NCBI GenBank assembly: GCA_008692225.1
Contig: VICG01000010.1
Location: 930,001-994,000, forward strand
Origin: Monilinia fructicola
Lineage: Eukaryota > Ascomycota > Leotiomycetes > Helotiales > Sclerotiniaceae
DNA: 64,000 bases
Direction: 5' to 3'
The notes under the pieces are model-generated. The model was not told the origin of the DNA. It saw nothing but the letters and a program-made list of their open reading frames with translations, and searched no databases. Position 1 is the stretch's first letter, and every line of letters starts with the position of its first letter. Positions 32,048 to 42,114 of the stretch are shown here, piece after piece. A program made the translations under genes and the position numbers.

Positions 32048-34101
32048 TCAGGCATGAGATGAAAACAACGCCTTACTTGCTGTTTCAGGAAATCTCTCCT
32101 TTCCAAACCTTAATCTTTCCCATCTGTCCATGTCTTCTTCACACACTTGTCTTTGATATTTCTTTTGTGTTGAAGAGCGCTGCCTTTTATCCGCGATAAG
32201 CTTTTCTCTCAATGCAAACACTTTCTCGGAAGCTGCATTAGCTCCAAAGGACCCTGACTCTGACTCTATGCCTACTTGTTGAGTAGCCACTGGCTCCACA
32301 GATTCGGGTATCGAGGTCTCTCTCTCTTTTGACTTTGTCAACTTTGCTTTCTCTGCCTCGGCCTCGCTTATCTCTGCCAATAAGTTTGATATCTCAGCAC
32401 TCGAAGCTTCCAGGCTCTTTTCCTGCCATTTGTGGAAGTCTTTATTCCATCCATAAGACATATTAGAAGCCCACATCATTTCTATCATAGAGGCAATCTG
32501 TAAGATGCGGCCATCATCTGAATGCTGGCCCATAATTTGCATGCCAACGGTTGGAGGTCTCTTCTTATTGGCAAATTTAAATGGTAATTGACAAGGTATA
32601 CTTATGGAGGGTATACCAGCGAGGCTGGCGGGAACTGTAAATACATCATTCATGTAAGTATCCACCAGTGTTTGGCGCTCAGTAATTTCCTCAACTTCTG
32701 GTGAAAGAGTGGGGGCTGTTGGACAGAGAATAATATCCACTTCTGCAGGGCCAAGTTTATCCTCTAGGGGATGCCTTCTTCCATGTCACTAAGATCAAAC
32801 TGTTCATCTGGGCGCAGATAATTTGGCATGGAGAAGACACGATCAAAATCTCTTTGAACCAATCGTCGGACCTTTTGTGCCTGGATAAAGTAATTATCGA
32901 AAGCCTCCGAACTGAGTGAGTAAGAACCGAGCAGAATTCGCCTCTTAACTTCTTCTCCAAAGCCAGCACCCCTGGTCTCAGAATAGAGGACATCTCCAGC
33001 CCCATCACTTGAGTTCTCCCGAGTGCCATACCTTACTCCATCATATTTCGAAAGATTGGAAGATGCTTCGGCTGCTGCAAGTACGTAGTATGCCGATAGA
33101 GCATGCTTCGTGTTAGGAAGTGATATCGGAACAATGGTGCATCCTTGACGCTGAAGAAGTTTCAACATTCGTTGCCACGCCCAAGAAACTTCTAGGTCCA
33201 ATTCAGAAATATTATATTCGATTGGGATCCCAATTTTCAGCTCTCGAAGATAGAAACTTTCATGCGGAAAAGAGTGTTTCGTCTTGTTCATGAATTCCAT
33301 TCGCTTTTTCTTTGATACGAGCTCGACTGGATGGCTTAAGACTTGTAGGATCTCGATGATCATAACTACTAATCGAAGGAAAAAAATCCCGTATTCGAAT
33401 TGAGCTGCGAGCTATTAAGCCCACGGTATCAAGTGAGTTTGCGTAAGGCACCACGCCAAAGCGAGATACAATGCCATACGAAGGCTTGAACCCTGCAGTT
33501 CCTGTATAAGCAGCTGGCAGCCTGACGGATCCACCAGTATCTGTCCCGAGTGCAATGGGAACGGTACTTGTTACCACAGCCATTGCACTCCCTCCAGAGC
33601 TTCCTCCTACAGATCTCAATTGAAAAGGCTTATGGTGACGTACAGCGCCAAAATGTGAATTCAACGAATGCGATCCCATTCCAAACTCATCCATATTCGT
33701 CTTTCCCGTAACATGTCCAAGGCGTGCCTTGACATCTTCTACCACCGAAGCTTCGAAAGGACTGGTGTATTGTTCGAGAATACGAGATGCACATGTTGTT
33801 GGGTCTGAGATTGTGGCTATATTATCTTTTACAGCGACAACGCGCGATGAATGAGGTAGTAGCTTCAGGTTACTGACTATAGAAACTTAGCCTCAAAAAC
33901 TACTAGGTAGGGAATGTTTTCAATACCTGATTTCGGGGAGGGTGAGTCTGTCTCGCTATCCTTCAGCGGGGTTGATTTTGGTTCTGATATGAAGGCATTC
34001 GTTTCTTTGTATGGATGAACTTTTCGTTCCACAGCCCTTAATCGTCCTTTGAATTTCTCGGGGTGAAAGATAGTCCGACGAAAATTGACAATGCCTGCCA
34101 T
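32048..34101 (-). CDS. HER2: Glutamyl-tRNA(Gln) amidotransferase subunit A, mitochondrial (two frameshifts)
   Basis: Minus strand; exon 1 34101-33927, intron 33926-33877, exon 2 33876-32048. The amidase-signature catalytic set is present: Lys in [11 protein letters not shown], the cis-Ser in [10 protein letters not shown] and the nucleophile in [16 protein letters not shown]; also [17 protein letters not shown] and [12 protein letters not shown]. GatA makes ammonia from glutamine to convert Glu-tRNA(Gln) to Gln-tRNA(Gln) in mitochondria, with GatB/GatF partners. Two single-base shifts break the frame: one extra base in A4 at 33268-33271 and one missing base in G4 at 32767-32770 (plus-strand letters). 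With both resolved the product is 667 aa. Roughly the last 135 residues, beyond [10 protein letters not shown], form a charged coiled-coil-like extension not typical of GatA. ATG at 34101 is the first in-frame ATG and begins a basic presequence-like [12 protein letters not shown]. Confidence 0.9.
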
Positions 34102-34613
34102 CACATCTACTATGACAAGTCGTTCATTGGGAAAGATAAAAAACACACAGAGAGAAATTCAATTCATAGATATTTATTATTATCATTGTATCTGGATGAT
34201 TTCCTGAAGCTTGCTCGGACAAAATTGAAATGTTTATCCGATCCGAAGCTGAGACCGAGCTTTCATCAGGCAAGGCAAGGCAAGGTCAGATGAACATAGT
34301 TCTAACGCAAACCTTTCCCTTCCTTATGTCAAGCTCTCAAGGTTCATGAAAGCTCCCGCCACATGATTAATGAATGATTCACCCTGCTTGACCATACGGA
34401 GTACAACGCAGGTACCACAGCGGTACTTGTTGGTCCACCATCTCACGGTACCAGTATTGCTTATCAGTTTCATCCACCGATCTCTTTGTCTCATTATCTC
34501 TCCTTCGTGTTTCCCTAGCCTTCAGTATTTTCCATCTTTTCATTGTTTTCCTGTTTGATGATCATTTACTTTAACAAAATCTGAATGCTGTTGCGCTACA
34601 TATCAAAGGCACG
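34102..34613. promoter_or_regulatory. Divergent promoter region between HER2 and the phosphoesterase
   Basis: About 510 bases separating two divergent starts. C/T-rich stretches precede the plus-strand ATG. No defined element recognised. Confidence 0.5.
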
Positions 34614-36551
34614 ATGAAGATGATGCAACATCTATTGACCCTTGCTGGTCTCCTTCCATTGCTCGCAGCAGGCACTCAACCTTCTGCTCCAGCAGCCAAA
34701 GCTGCACCTATGAGACCGTTACAATGGGGCCAACTGAATTTCTTACAAACTACAGATACCCATGGATGGCATGCAGGCCATCTACAAGAGCAAGTCAAGC
34801 TATGAATGATCGGAAAATGTTAGAGACTAACATGTGAAGTTAGGGCACAGTACTCCGCGGACTGGGGTGATTACATATCGTTCGCAGAACAGATGAAGAA
34901 GCAAGCAGACGAGAAAGGGGTAGACCTTTTACTTGTCGATACCGGAGATCGAATTGAAGGGAATGGACTATATGATGCATCAGATCCCAAGGGCCGTTAT
35001 ACATACGATATCTTCAGGGAACAAGATATCGACATAATCTGCAGTGGAAATCATGAGTTGTACAAGGCAGATGCCGCTGCACGAGAATACGATCGAACCG
35101 TGCCGAACTTTAAGGGAAATTATCTCGCTTCAAATCTCGACTATATAAATCCAAAGACTGGAGAACGAGTCCCAATGGCGAGAAGGTACCATAAATTCAC
35201 AACAAAGAATCTGGGATTAAAGTGGTGGCATTTGGATTTCTTTTCGATTTCCACAGGAATGCAAACAATACTGTTGTTCAAGATGTTGAGAATACCATCA
35301 AAGAAGAATGGTTTCAGCAAGCAATTAGGGAAGATGCTGATTTGTTTGTGGTTATTGGTCATGTAACTCTGGACGGGCCGGAGTACAAGGCTATTTACAA
35401 GGCCTTGCGACAACAAAATTGGGATACTCCAATCCAATTCTTTGGTGGACATAGCCATATTCGAAGCTTTGCCAAATACGATTCCAAAGCGTATGGTTTA
35501 CAGAGTGGTCGATATATGGAGACTGTTGGCTGGATGTCAATTGATGGTATTAAAGAGGATGAAAAGAAAGGGATGTCCAGAAAAAAAGTCACTGCTGATG
35601 TACACGACACCGATGTCGAGAAACGCACAAGCATATCCTTCCAAAGAAGATATATTGATAATAATCTCTTTGGCTACCATTTCCATACTGGCTTGAACGA
35701 TACAACGTTTCAAACGGAGCATGGCAAGAATGTTTCTAATTCCATCACTGAAGCTCGAAAGGCCTTAAACCTCGATCACAATTTCGGTTGTGCCCCAAGA
35801 GATCTCTGGATGAGCAGAGCGAAATACCCCAGCAAAGATAGTCTCTTCTCTTGGCTTGGTGATGAAAGTAATGCCAGACGTTGTGTCTCATCCCGACCGA
35901 AAAGGTATTCCAACAATAGCCATAACAAACACCGGCGCCATGAGATTCGACATCTTTAAAGGCGCATTTACGAGAGATACGACCTTCATCATCTCTCCGT
36001 TCGTCAGCAAATTTGTCTACATAAAAGACGTGCCATTCACTGCTGCTGAAAAGGTTCTCACTCTTCTCAATAGCGGCGGTAACATCTTTTCATCCTCAAA
36101 TCTGGATCTCACTAATCTGGCACCACCTGAACACCTTTCTTACAAGACTGATATTCTTGCTCCCTCTATCCCTATCCCCGATCTCCTGCCATCACCTAAT
36201 GCTCAATCTCCACTTTTCTCATCCTCGTCCTCAACCGATAAACCTGACCTTATCCCTGGCTATACCACCAAAGACGATGGTGGCTCTGACGGCGATGACA
36301 CGATTCATTCCCCTATCACTTTCCACCGTGTACCCAACTGTATTGAATCTCGCATTAATTTTCCTTCTACAGATTCGAATCCTGAAGCTGTCGATCTAGT
36401 GTTCATAGATTTTATAGAGCCTTGGATTCTTGTCGCATTGCGCTTTTCTGGAGCAGAATATACAGACGATGATGTGAGTAGTTATAGGAATGAGACGTTA
36501 ACAGACTTGATGGCGGGATGGATTAAGGACAACTGGGGTCAGGATTGTTAG
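34614..36551 (+). CDS. Secreted/vacuolar 5'-nucleotidase-like metallophosphoesterase (YHR202W type; two frameshifts)
   Basis: Exon 1 34614-34789, intron 34790-34843, exon 2 34844-36551. The intron uses a GC donor (GCAAGT) with a GACTAAC branch and TTAG acceptor, joining GWHAGHLQE to [11 protein letters not shown] signal peptide is clear ([16 protein letters not shown]). Calcineurin-like motifs appear in order: [11 protein letters not shown] (metal ligands), [31 protein letters not shown] and FFGGHSHIR; the 5'-nucleotidase C-terminal domain has [20 protein letters not shown]. Two single-base shifts: a missing A at 35219-35221 (restores [14 protein letters not shown]) and an extra A at 35865-35867 (restores [19 protein letters not shown]). 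Resolved length 627 aa. It probably hydrolyses nucleotides or other phosphate esters outside the cytosol; the substrate is inference. Confidence 0.88.
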
Positions 36552-37004
36552 ATTGGGCTCTTCGTCCACGAAGACACATGGGTATTTAAATTGCATTGCA
36601 TTGGGTTGATTATTATTATGATAGATTATGCATGGGTTCTATGGGCATGGCGTTCTTGCTATATATCTCTCTCATTTTTGCAATAACATTTTAATGGAAG
36701 TGAGGTAGGGATTTACGATAGAAAGGAAGTTATGGCAAGGAGCTTTCAATTGTTCACCCTGCATTACAACAATAGGACATTTTGATTCTTGAATCTGCTT
36801 TATATGTTTGAGGCATTAAACCATTTGTATCTTTGGCAATGAGAGGCTTTTGATTTTGCGTGTATTTATTTGAAGCATTGAATAACATGGGACCGATTGT
36901 TCTCAGATGCTCACAGCATTGCTCACACCGCAATTGGCTTTACATTTCTTCACTTATTCCAGAAGTTATCATAGTCTGTAGCAAAATATACCGCACCGCA
37001 CATT
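36552..37004. other. Convergent 3' intergenic region
   Basis: Lies between the phosphoesterase stop and the O-methyltransferase stop. AT-rich, no ORF supported. Confidence 0.55.
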
Positions 37005-38303
37005 TCAATCCCTCAACCTTCCCATTCCTATTCCATCAAATAGTGGTAGTAAAAATGTCTCTAGTCTTTCCTCGCTAACCATCAAATCGTTAAAGTCTCT
37101 AAGCGCGTTTTAGATCCCCTTCTTTCCAGGTCTTTTCTCCGTTCTTTAGAGACCAGGGGTTGGAGGGGCTGGAGTCGGCGACGACTGGGTTGGGGGTGGG
37201 TGGTTAGTTCGTGTTTGCTTGTTGGTTGTGGAGGGGGTTCAGATTGGGGACGGGATTGGAGGTAAGGACAAGAAGGCAGATGACGGAAGACAAAATATGG
37301 AGATGGAGTCAGGTATAGGGGGTTGGGGGTTGGGGAGAGTGAAAGGGGGAGGAGGATCTACTCACGTGCGCGGCGGAGGATGTTGTCTGCGAGGATCAGA
37401 CCACCGGGACGGAGGAGACGGGTTTGCGGGGAGGAAGGGGAAGAGAGGGAGAGAATGAGCTCTAGGTAGGCGGGATATGAAGTTTTGTCGGCGTCGATGA
37501 AGATTAGATCGTATGGTTGTTCCAAGGTGGAAAATAGATTTTTGATTCTGAGGTGAAGTTAGAGCGGAGATCAAGATGGGTGCTGGATTGTGGGGAGCAT
37601 GAAGGCGAGTGAGTTGCACATACGATTCACGAGCATCACCGACGATTATCTGGACGTTGTTGAGGTTGTTCTTGGAGAATGTTTCGCGGGCAATGCCGGC
37701 GTATTCGGGGGAGAATTCAAGGCCTGTTACGTGACCTTCGGGGCCGACGGCCTCGGACCACTGGGTTGCGTTTTAAAGTATGAGTTGACTTGCCGTATAA
37801 GGAAGAGAAGGGGGTATCTTGACAAACAGGTGAACTTACACCCATCGTGGAAAACCCGATGTAGGTTCCAATTTCTAGGACTGGTTTCGCGAAGTTAGTT
37901 CGTGAATATATTGGGAAATTTCGTAGGTAGTGAGGAATTCGGGTGGAAAAGAAGAAGGTACATCTTGAAAGCAAATTGACGTTGGTGGCATGATATTGTA
38001 TGTTGACCATCGAACATATCTTTAACATAAGGAATAACCTTTCACCTCACACAACTCTCAATGCATAACTGTCAGATCATTGCGGTAAAACATACTTCTT
38101 TTAGCACCCATAACCCTCGCCATGAAGATCTGGAACTGGGCTTGGAAAGGTGAGATCATAAAATTGGCCTTTTCTTGAGTTGAACCCCAAGCATGATGAT
38201 CTGATAGATGTTTAGGAAGCTTAGTTGAATGTTCCAGAGAGTATTTAGTAACCGCTTGAGAAACTTCAGGGTTCGGGTAGAGAACAGTGTCGTTTTCTTT
38301 CAT
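37005..38303 (-). CDS. O-methyltransferase, family 3 (CCoAOMT-like), five exons, one frameshift
   Basis: Minus-strand exons 38303-38096, 37880-37840, 37760-37624, 37547-37366 and 37184-37005. Splicing gives VMGAKR-ILEIGTYIGFSTMG-WSEAVGPEGHVTGLEFSPEYA, then VQIIVGDARES-IKNLFSTLEQPYDLIFIDADKTSY, then LLRPGGLILADNILRRA-LVADSSP. These are the SAM-binding and divalent-metal motifs of caffeoyl-CoA-type O-methyltransferases. The last exon needs one T removed from T4 at 37108-37111 to continue as ALRDFNDLMVSEERLETF and end LPLFDGIGMGRLRD. Intron lengths range from about 76 to 215 nt. Acts on a small catechol-type or unknown substrate in the cytosol; no secondary-metabolite cluster surrounds it. Confidence 0.85.
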
Positions 38304-39478
38304 TTTGCCGAGTTCTCCTGATTTGTCCTTGTCTTGATTCGAAGTACCAAATGTTGTGTCAAAAGATGTAGCACGAAAGAGGAGACGGATGTGGTGCTAA
38401 TATAGATCTGATAAGCTTACGTGTATGCGGGGTTGGTAACACAAGCTGCTTCTTCCATGAATTGATCGATGACATATTGCGAGTAGAGAACTTCTATACA
38501 CACGTGATTATTCTCCTTGATAGTTCTGGTCAGCATCTGCTGCCTTTGAAATGAAGTATCGTTTGATTTTCTCCTAGTATAACTGTAGCTCATAGATATA
38601 TACTCTTAGCTTGTTGAATAGAACCTAGAACTCCTTGTATGAAAGGTCATTCATGGAAGAGTTATAACAGTTAAGGGGGCATAAGCGATGAGTATGTTGT
38701 TGACCAGCTCGGTTTGTCTGCAACTTGGCAATATTTGCTTGCGTGTTGAGGAGAAAGACAGGTTTGATCTGAGGAAATGATGTGGACCTGCAAAGCAAAC
38801 ACTTGGGGCAATCTAATCAATCATCATGTCAAATCTGTATACGTGCCAAGGGTTCTGGAGCTGGTAAATCTGTTGGGTTTGACGGCCCTGCATGAAGGAG
38901 CATCACGGTCCATTCTCCGGTAAGGTCATAACTAGTAATTCTGCTTTCGTTCCAAGCTATCGGTTGAATTCATTGAGATTGGAGATGAGTAGCAAGAAAA
39001 GCTTGTTTATCTCATATCGTGGTTCTCGAGGCCAAAGATTAGCAATTCCAGTATCCATATCATCCTCATTGTTTGACGAACGGTGAATTGGCAAGAGAAA
39101 CGAAAGCTTATTGGGTCAAATTCTAGAATGAGTCTGAGAGCTATCACCTGGGCAAGTGCTGTCTGTATCTCTGCGGGGGCTTGGTGGTGCTAACCGGCGT
39201 CGAATTTAATTGGCTGCACGTAGGTAGTGCTATCATGACACTAAAGGTCGCTCAGCGGTGCATTGGCCAAGAGTACAGTCAATCAATCAATCAATCAATC
39301 CCTCTGGCAATGTCTCCTTCCAACTAACGACAACGTATAACCCTCAATATATTTATTGTCCTTCCAATTCACACTTCACTTCTCCTGTCTTCTGCATTTC
39401 AAGAGTCACAGATCAGCTTCATTCTCCGTCAAGATCTCTCATCCCCTTCCTTTCTCTTCACCCAAATCATCTGTTAGA
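38304..39478. promoter_or_regulatory. Divergent intergenic region between the O-methyltransferase and ISN1
   Basis: About 1.2 kb holding both promoters. An AATC/TCAA tetramer run (five units, about 39280-39300) lies near ISN1, followed by a C/T-rich leader. No gene supported. Confidence 0.5.
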
Positions 39479-41301
39479 ATGACTACAAGGTAGGTGCACG
39501 TTGCCATTCTCAACACATTTCATGCACACCGTTTGTACTTACCGTTATGCTAGATATCGAGTTGAGTGTACGTGTCCATAGTACATGTATATTCCCAACA
39601 TACAATTCGATCCTAATCTCACCCAGATGCCCTCAAGACTCATCGCCGAGATCAGTTCATAGGTATTATCAACCAATTTCAGTTTCTGTCATCAGTACTC
39701 CGGCTATTTTGGAAATCACGAGTTCCATGCTGGGCAAGTGCCCCCAACTTTGAGGAACATGTTGCTAATTCGAGTCTCAATGGAAGAATGGATCAAGGGT
39801 CTATTAGCGGTGCCATTCGTTTTGCATTCCCAGCCAACTGGTGTGTTTGAGTCGAGAAATGGAACGATTGGTGAGATGGCCGAGATTGCCCATCGCCGTT
39901 ATGCAGAAATCATGCAAGATGTTGAAGATATGATTGATGATCATAGTAAGTATTATCTTCCATACCATCAACTCGATATACTAAATTAGCCAAGTCGCCC
40001 ATCAAAAAGTTGGATTGGGGGGTCAATCCAAATTGAAACTACTAGTTCCCAGCATTGGTACATTTTTCACTCGACTTCCACTGGCAGATGCTTTTAGATA
40101 TCAGGACAAGAAACGATTTATTTCGTCACGACGATTTGTTCCACCTTCTTTCAACGATATCAGAGTGATTTTGAACACTGCCCAGCTTATGGGAGTTACT
40201 TCTGCGGGTTCAGTGGATCTGGCTACTTTTGATGGTGATGTTACTTTGTAAGTCAAACTTGTAATACGACAACCAAAGTATTGACTGAATATTTGAAGGT
40301 ATGATGATGGTAAAAGTCTTGAACCTACAAATCCTGTTATTGAGCGAATAATCAGTAAGTCCTACAGATTGCCTTGCATGCTCAGGTGCTTATTACTATA
40401 GATCTTATGAGTCATAATACCAAAATCGGTATTGTTACCGCAGCTGGATATACTGAAGCCGAGAAATATTATGGAAGGCTCCATGGACTTTTAGAAGCAA
40501 TTAAAGCCTCCAATATTCTCACACCAGAGCAAAAGAAGAATCTTCTTGTAATGGGTAAATTGCTTTTGACATTATACTTTCAAATTTATTACCTTCCCTC
40601 AACATTTTCTAATCAAGATAATTCATCTACTCATACCTCTGCACTGCACCCTAAAATCCCTGGATACTCAAAGACTCTCATCACTGTGTTTTGCTAACAC
40701 TCTGCCAGGTGGTGAATCGAACTTTCTTTTCACCTACGACGCCAACTCTCCACACCTTCTTACCCACTATCAACGTCGCTCTTGGATTTTGCCCAGTATG
40801 TCCACTTGGACTCAACCGAGCATAACAGCTCTTCTAGACCTAGCTGAATCTTCTCTTCGCGAGTGTGTCACCAATCTATCCTTACCTGCTATTATCCTTC
40901 GAAAAGAGAGAGCCGTGGGTATCATTCCTCGTGAACCAGGGTTCAAGTTCCCAAGAGAATCCCTCGAAGAAACAGTACTAGTTGTACAAAAGAAGCTCGA
41001 GATGTCGGAAGTTGGTCGTGCTTTGCCTTTTTGTGCTTTCAATGGAGGAAATGATGTTTTCGTAGATATTGGTGACAAGAGCTGGGGGGTTCTGGTCTGC
41101 CAGAAATTTTTTGGTGGAAATGTCGAAGATGAAGATCAATGGATTAAAAGAGAGAGGACACTGCACGTTGGGGATCAGTTCTTGAGTGCTGGAAGTAATG
41201 ATTTCAAGGCGAGGGTAGTGGGAACTACGGCCTGGATAGCCAGTCCCACAGAGACGGTGGAGTTGCTTGATGAATTGGGAGAGCTTATTCGAAAAAAGTA
41301 G
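39479..41301 (+). CDS. ISN1: IMP-specific 5'-nucleotidase Isn1, eight exons (one frameshift)
   Basis: Exons: 39479-39489, 39554-39567, 39627-39662, 39787-39945, 39990-40247, 40299-40354, 40402-40554 and 40709-41301. The first three are 11, 14 and 36 nt and splice to MTTRYRVEYALKTHRRDQF, then FIEWIKGLLAVPFVLHSQP, the hallmark Isn1 start. Other family motifs: LLVPSIGTFFTRLPL, LATFDGDVTLYDDG (the DxD nucleophile loop), KIGIVTAAGYTEAEKYYGRLHGLL, VMGGESNFLFTYD, RKERAVGIIP, ESLEETVLVVQKKLEMSEVG, AFNGGNDVFVDIGDKSWGV and TLHVGDQFLSAG. The enzyme dephosphorylates IMP to inosine in the cytosol. Exon 5 needs one more G in the G6 run at 40017-40022 to join KKLDWG to GQSKLKLLVPS. All intron phases agree with this model. 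Confidence 0.93.
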
Positions 41302-41846
41302 GTTGATGGGGACGAGCATGTCAGGCTGGATAATTTGAGGTAATTGGAGTTTAATCAGCATGAGCCATTTCCATTTTGTCCTGGCTGTTGGAGTCACGGT
41401 AATATTTGGTCTTTGATATAGATTTCCAAGGAATTTCTATGTATCATCATGCCTCTTGTCTTAATACAGCTGAATAATTATTTGTTGGCATATCTTGGAG
41501 CAATGTTTGGACTAGTGTCAACTACAAACATGGGAAGTTCTGTGCGGGCTTGTTGGATGTTGTTTGGTGGGTGATGGCGGGGAGCTAAACTGGTGCTAGT
41601 AGGCCTATGGATAGTGATGAAAAAAAACCATATTGGGGAAACCTGCCATGAGCTACTTAAATAGTAGTGGTGAAGGAGACTTGGCTGATCATTGTAACAA
41701 CTGGCGTATGGGAAATTCCATATTCACTACTAACTTAGCCAGACTCTATTCGTAAAACGTAAGAAATGTATATCTCAGGAAACAATTTCTACACTATCAG
41801 ATCCATCTACAGAATTCATCAACAAGCAGCTTCGAACACCGCAGAC
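41302..41846. other. Intergenic region 3' of ISN1
   Basis: 3' flank of ISN1 and 5' flank of a possible small gene; nothing else recognised. Confidence 0.5.
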
Positions 41847-42114
41847 ATGGTATCCTTTGTTAAACACCTATTTTCTCGCAAAAAGACTTCAAACTCCTCG
41901 GCAGAGCCTCCAGCATATAATGAAATGCAAAGCCCCAGGCCTCCGCGGCTGCCGGAACTTCCGCCATTGTGAAATTGTTCAAAACTTCCCACCCGCAAAC
42001 TCTCCGAACGAACACCTGCCCGAATATTACCGCTCAAAGTATTCCACAATGGAATTAGAGCAAGGCCGAATGCCGATTATGAATATTGATACTCTTGGTC
42101 GAAATGTGTGGTAG
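41847..42114 (+). CDS. Possible small protein with PPxY motif (one frameshift needed)
   Basis: ATG at 41847 opens a 41-residue frame with a basic start (MVSFVKHLFSRKK), an EPPAYNE motif of the PPxY type that WW domains (for example Rsp5-class ligases) bind, and a proline-rich end. Removing one base of the CC in CTTCCGCCATTG (about 41964-41965) continues the frame through NEHLPEYYRSKYS to a stop at 42114, 88 aa in all. Single-base shifts are frequent nearby, which is why this is listed, but no family is recognised and the join is a guess. Confidence 0.35.
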
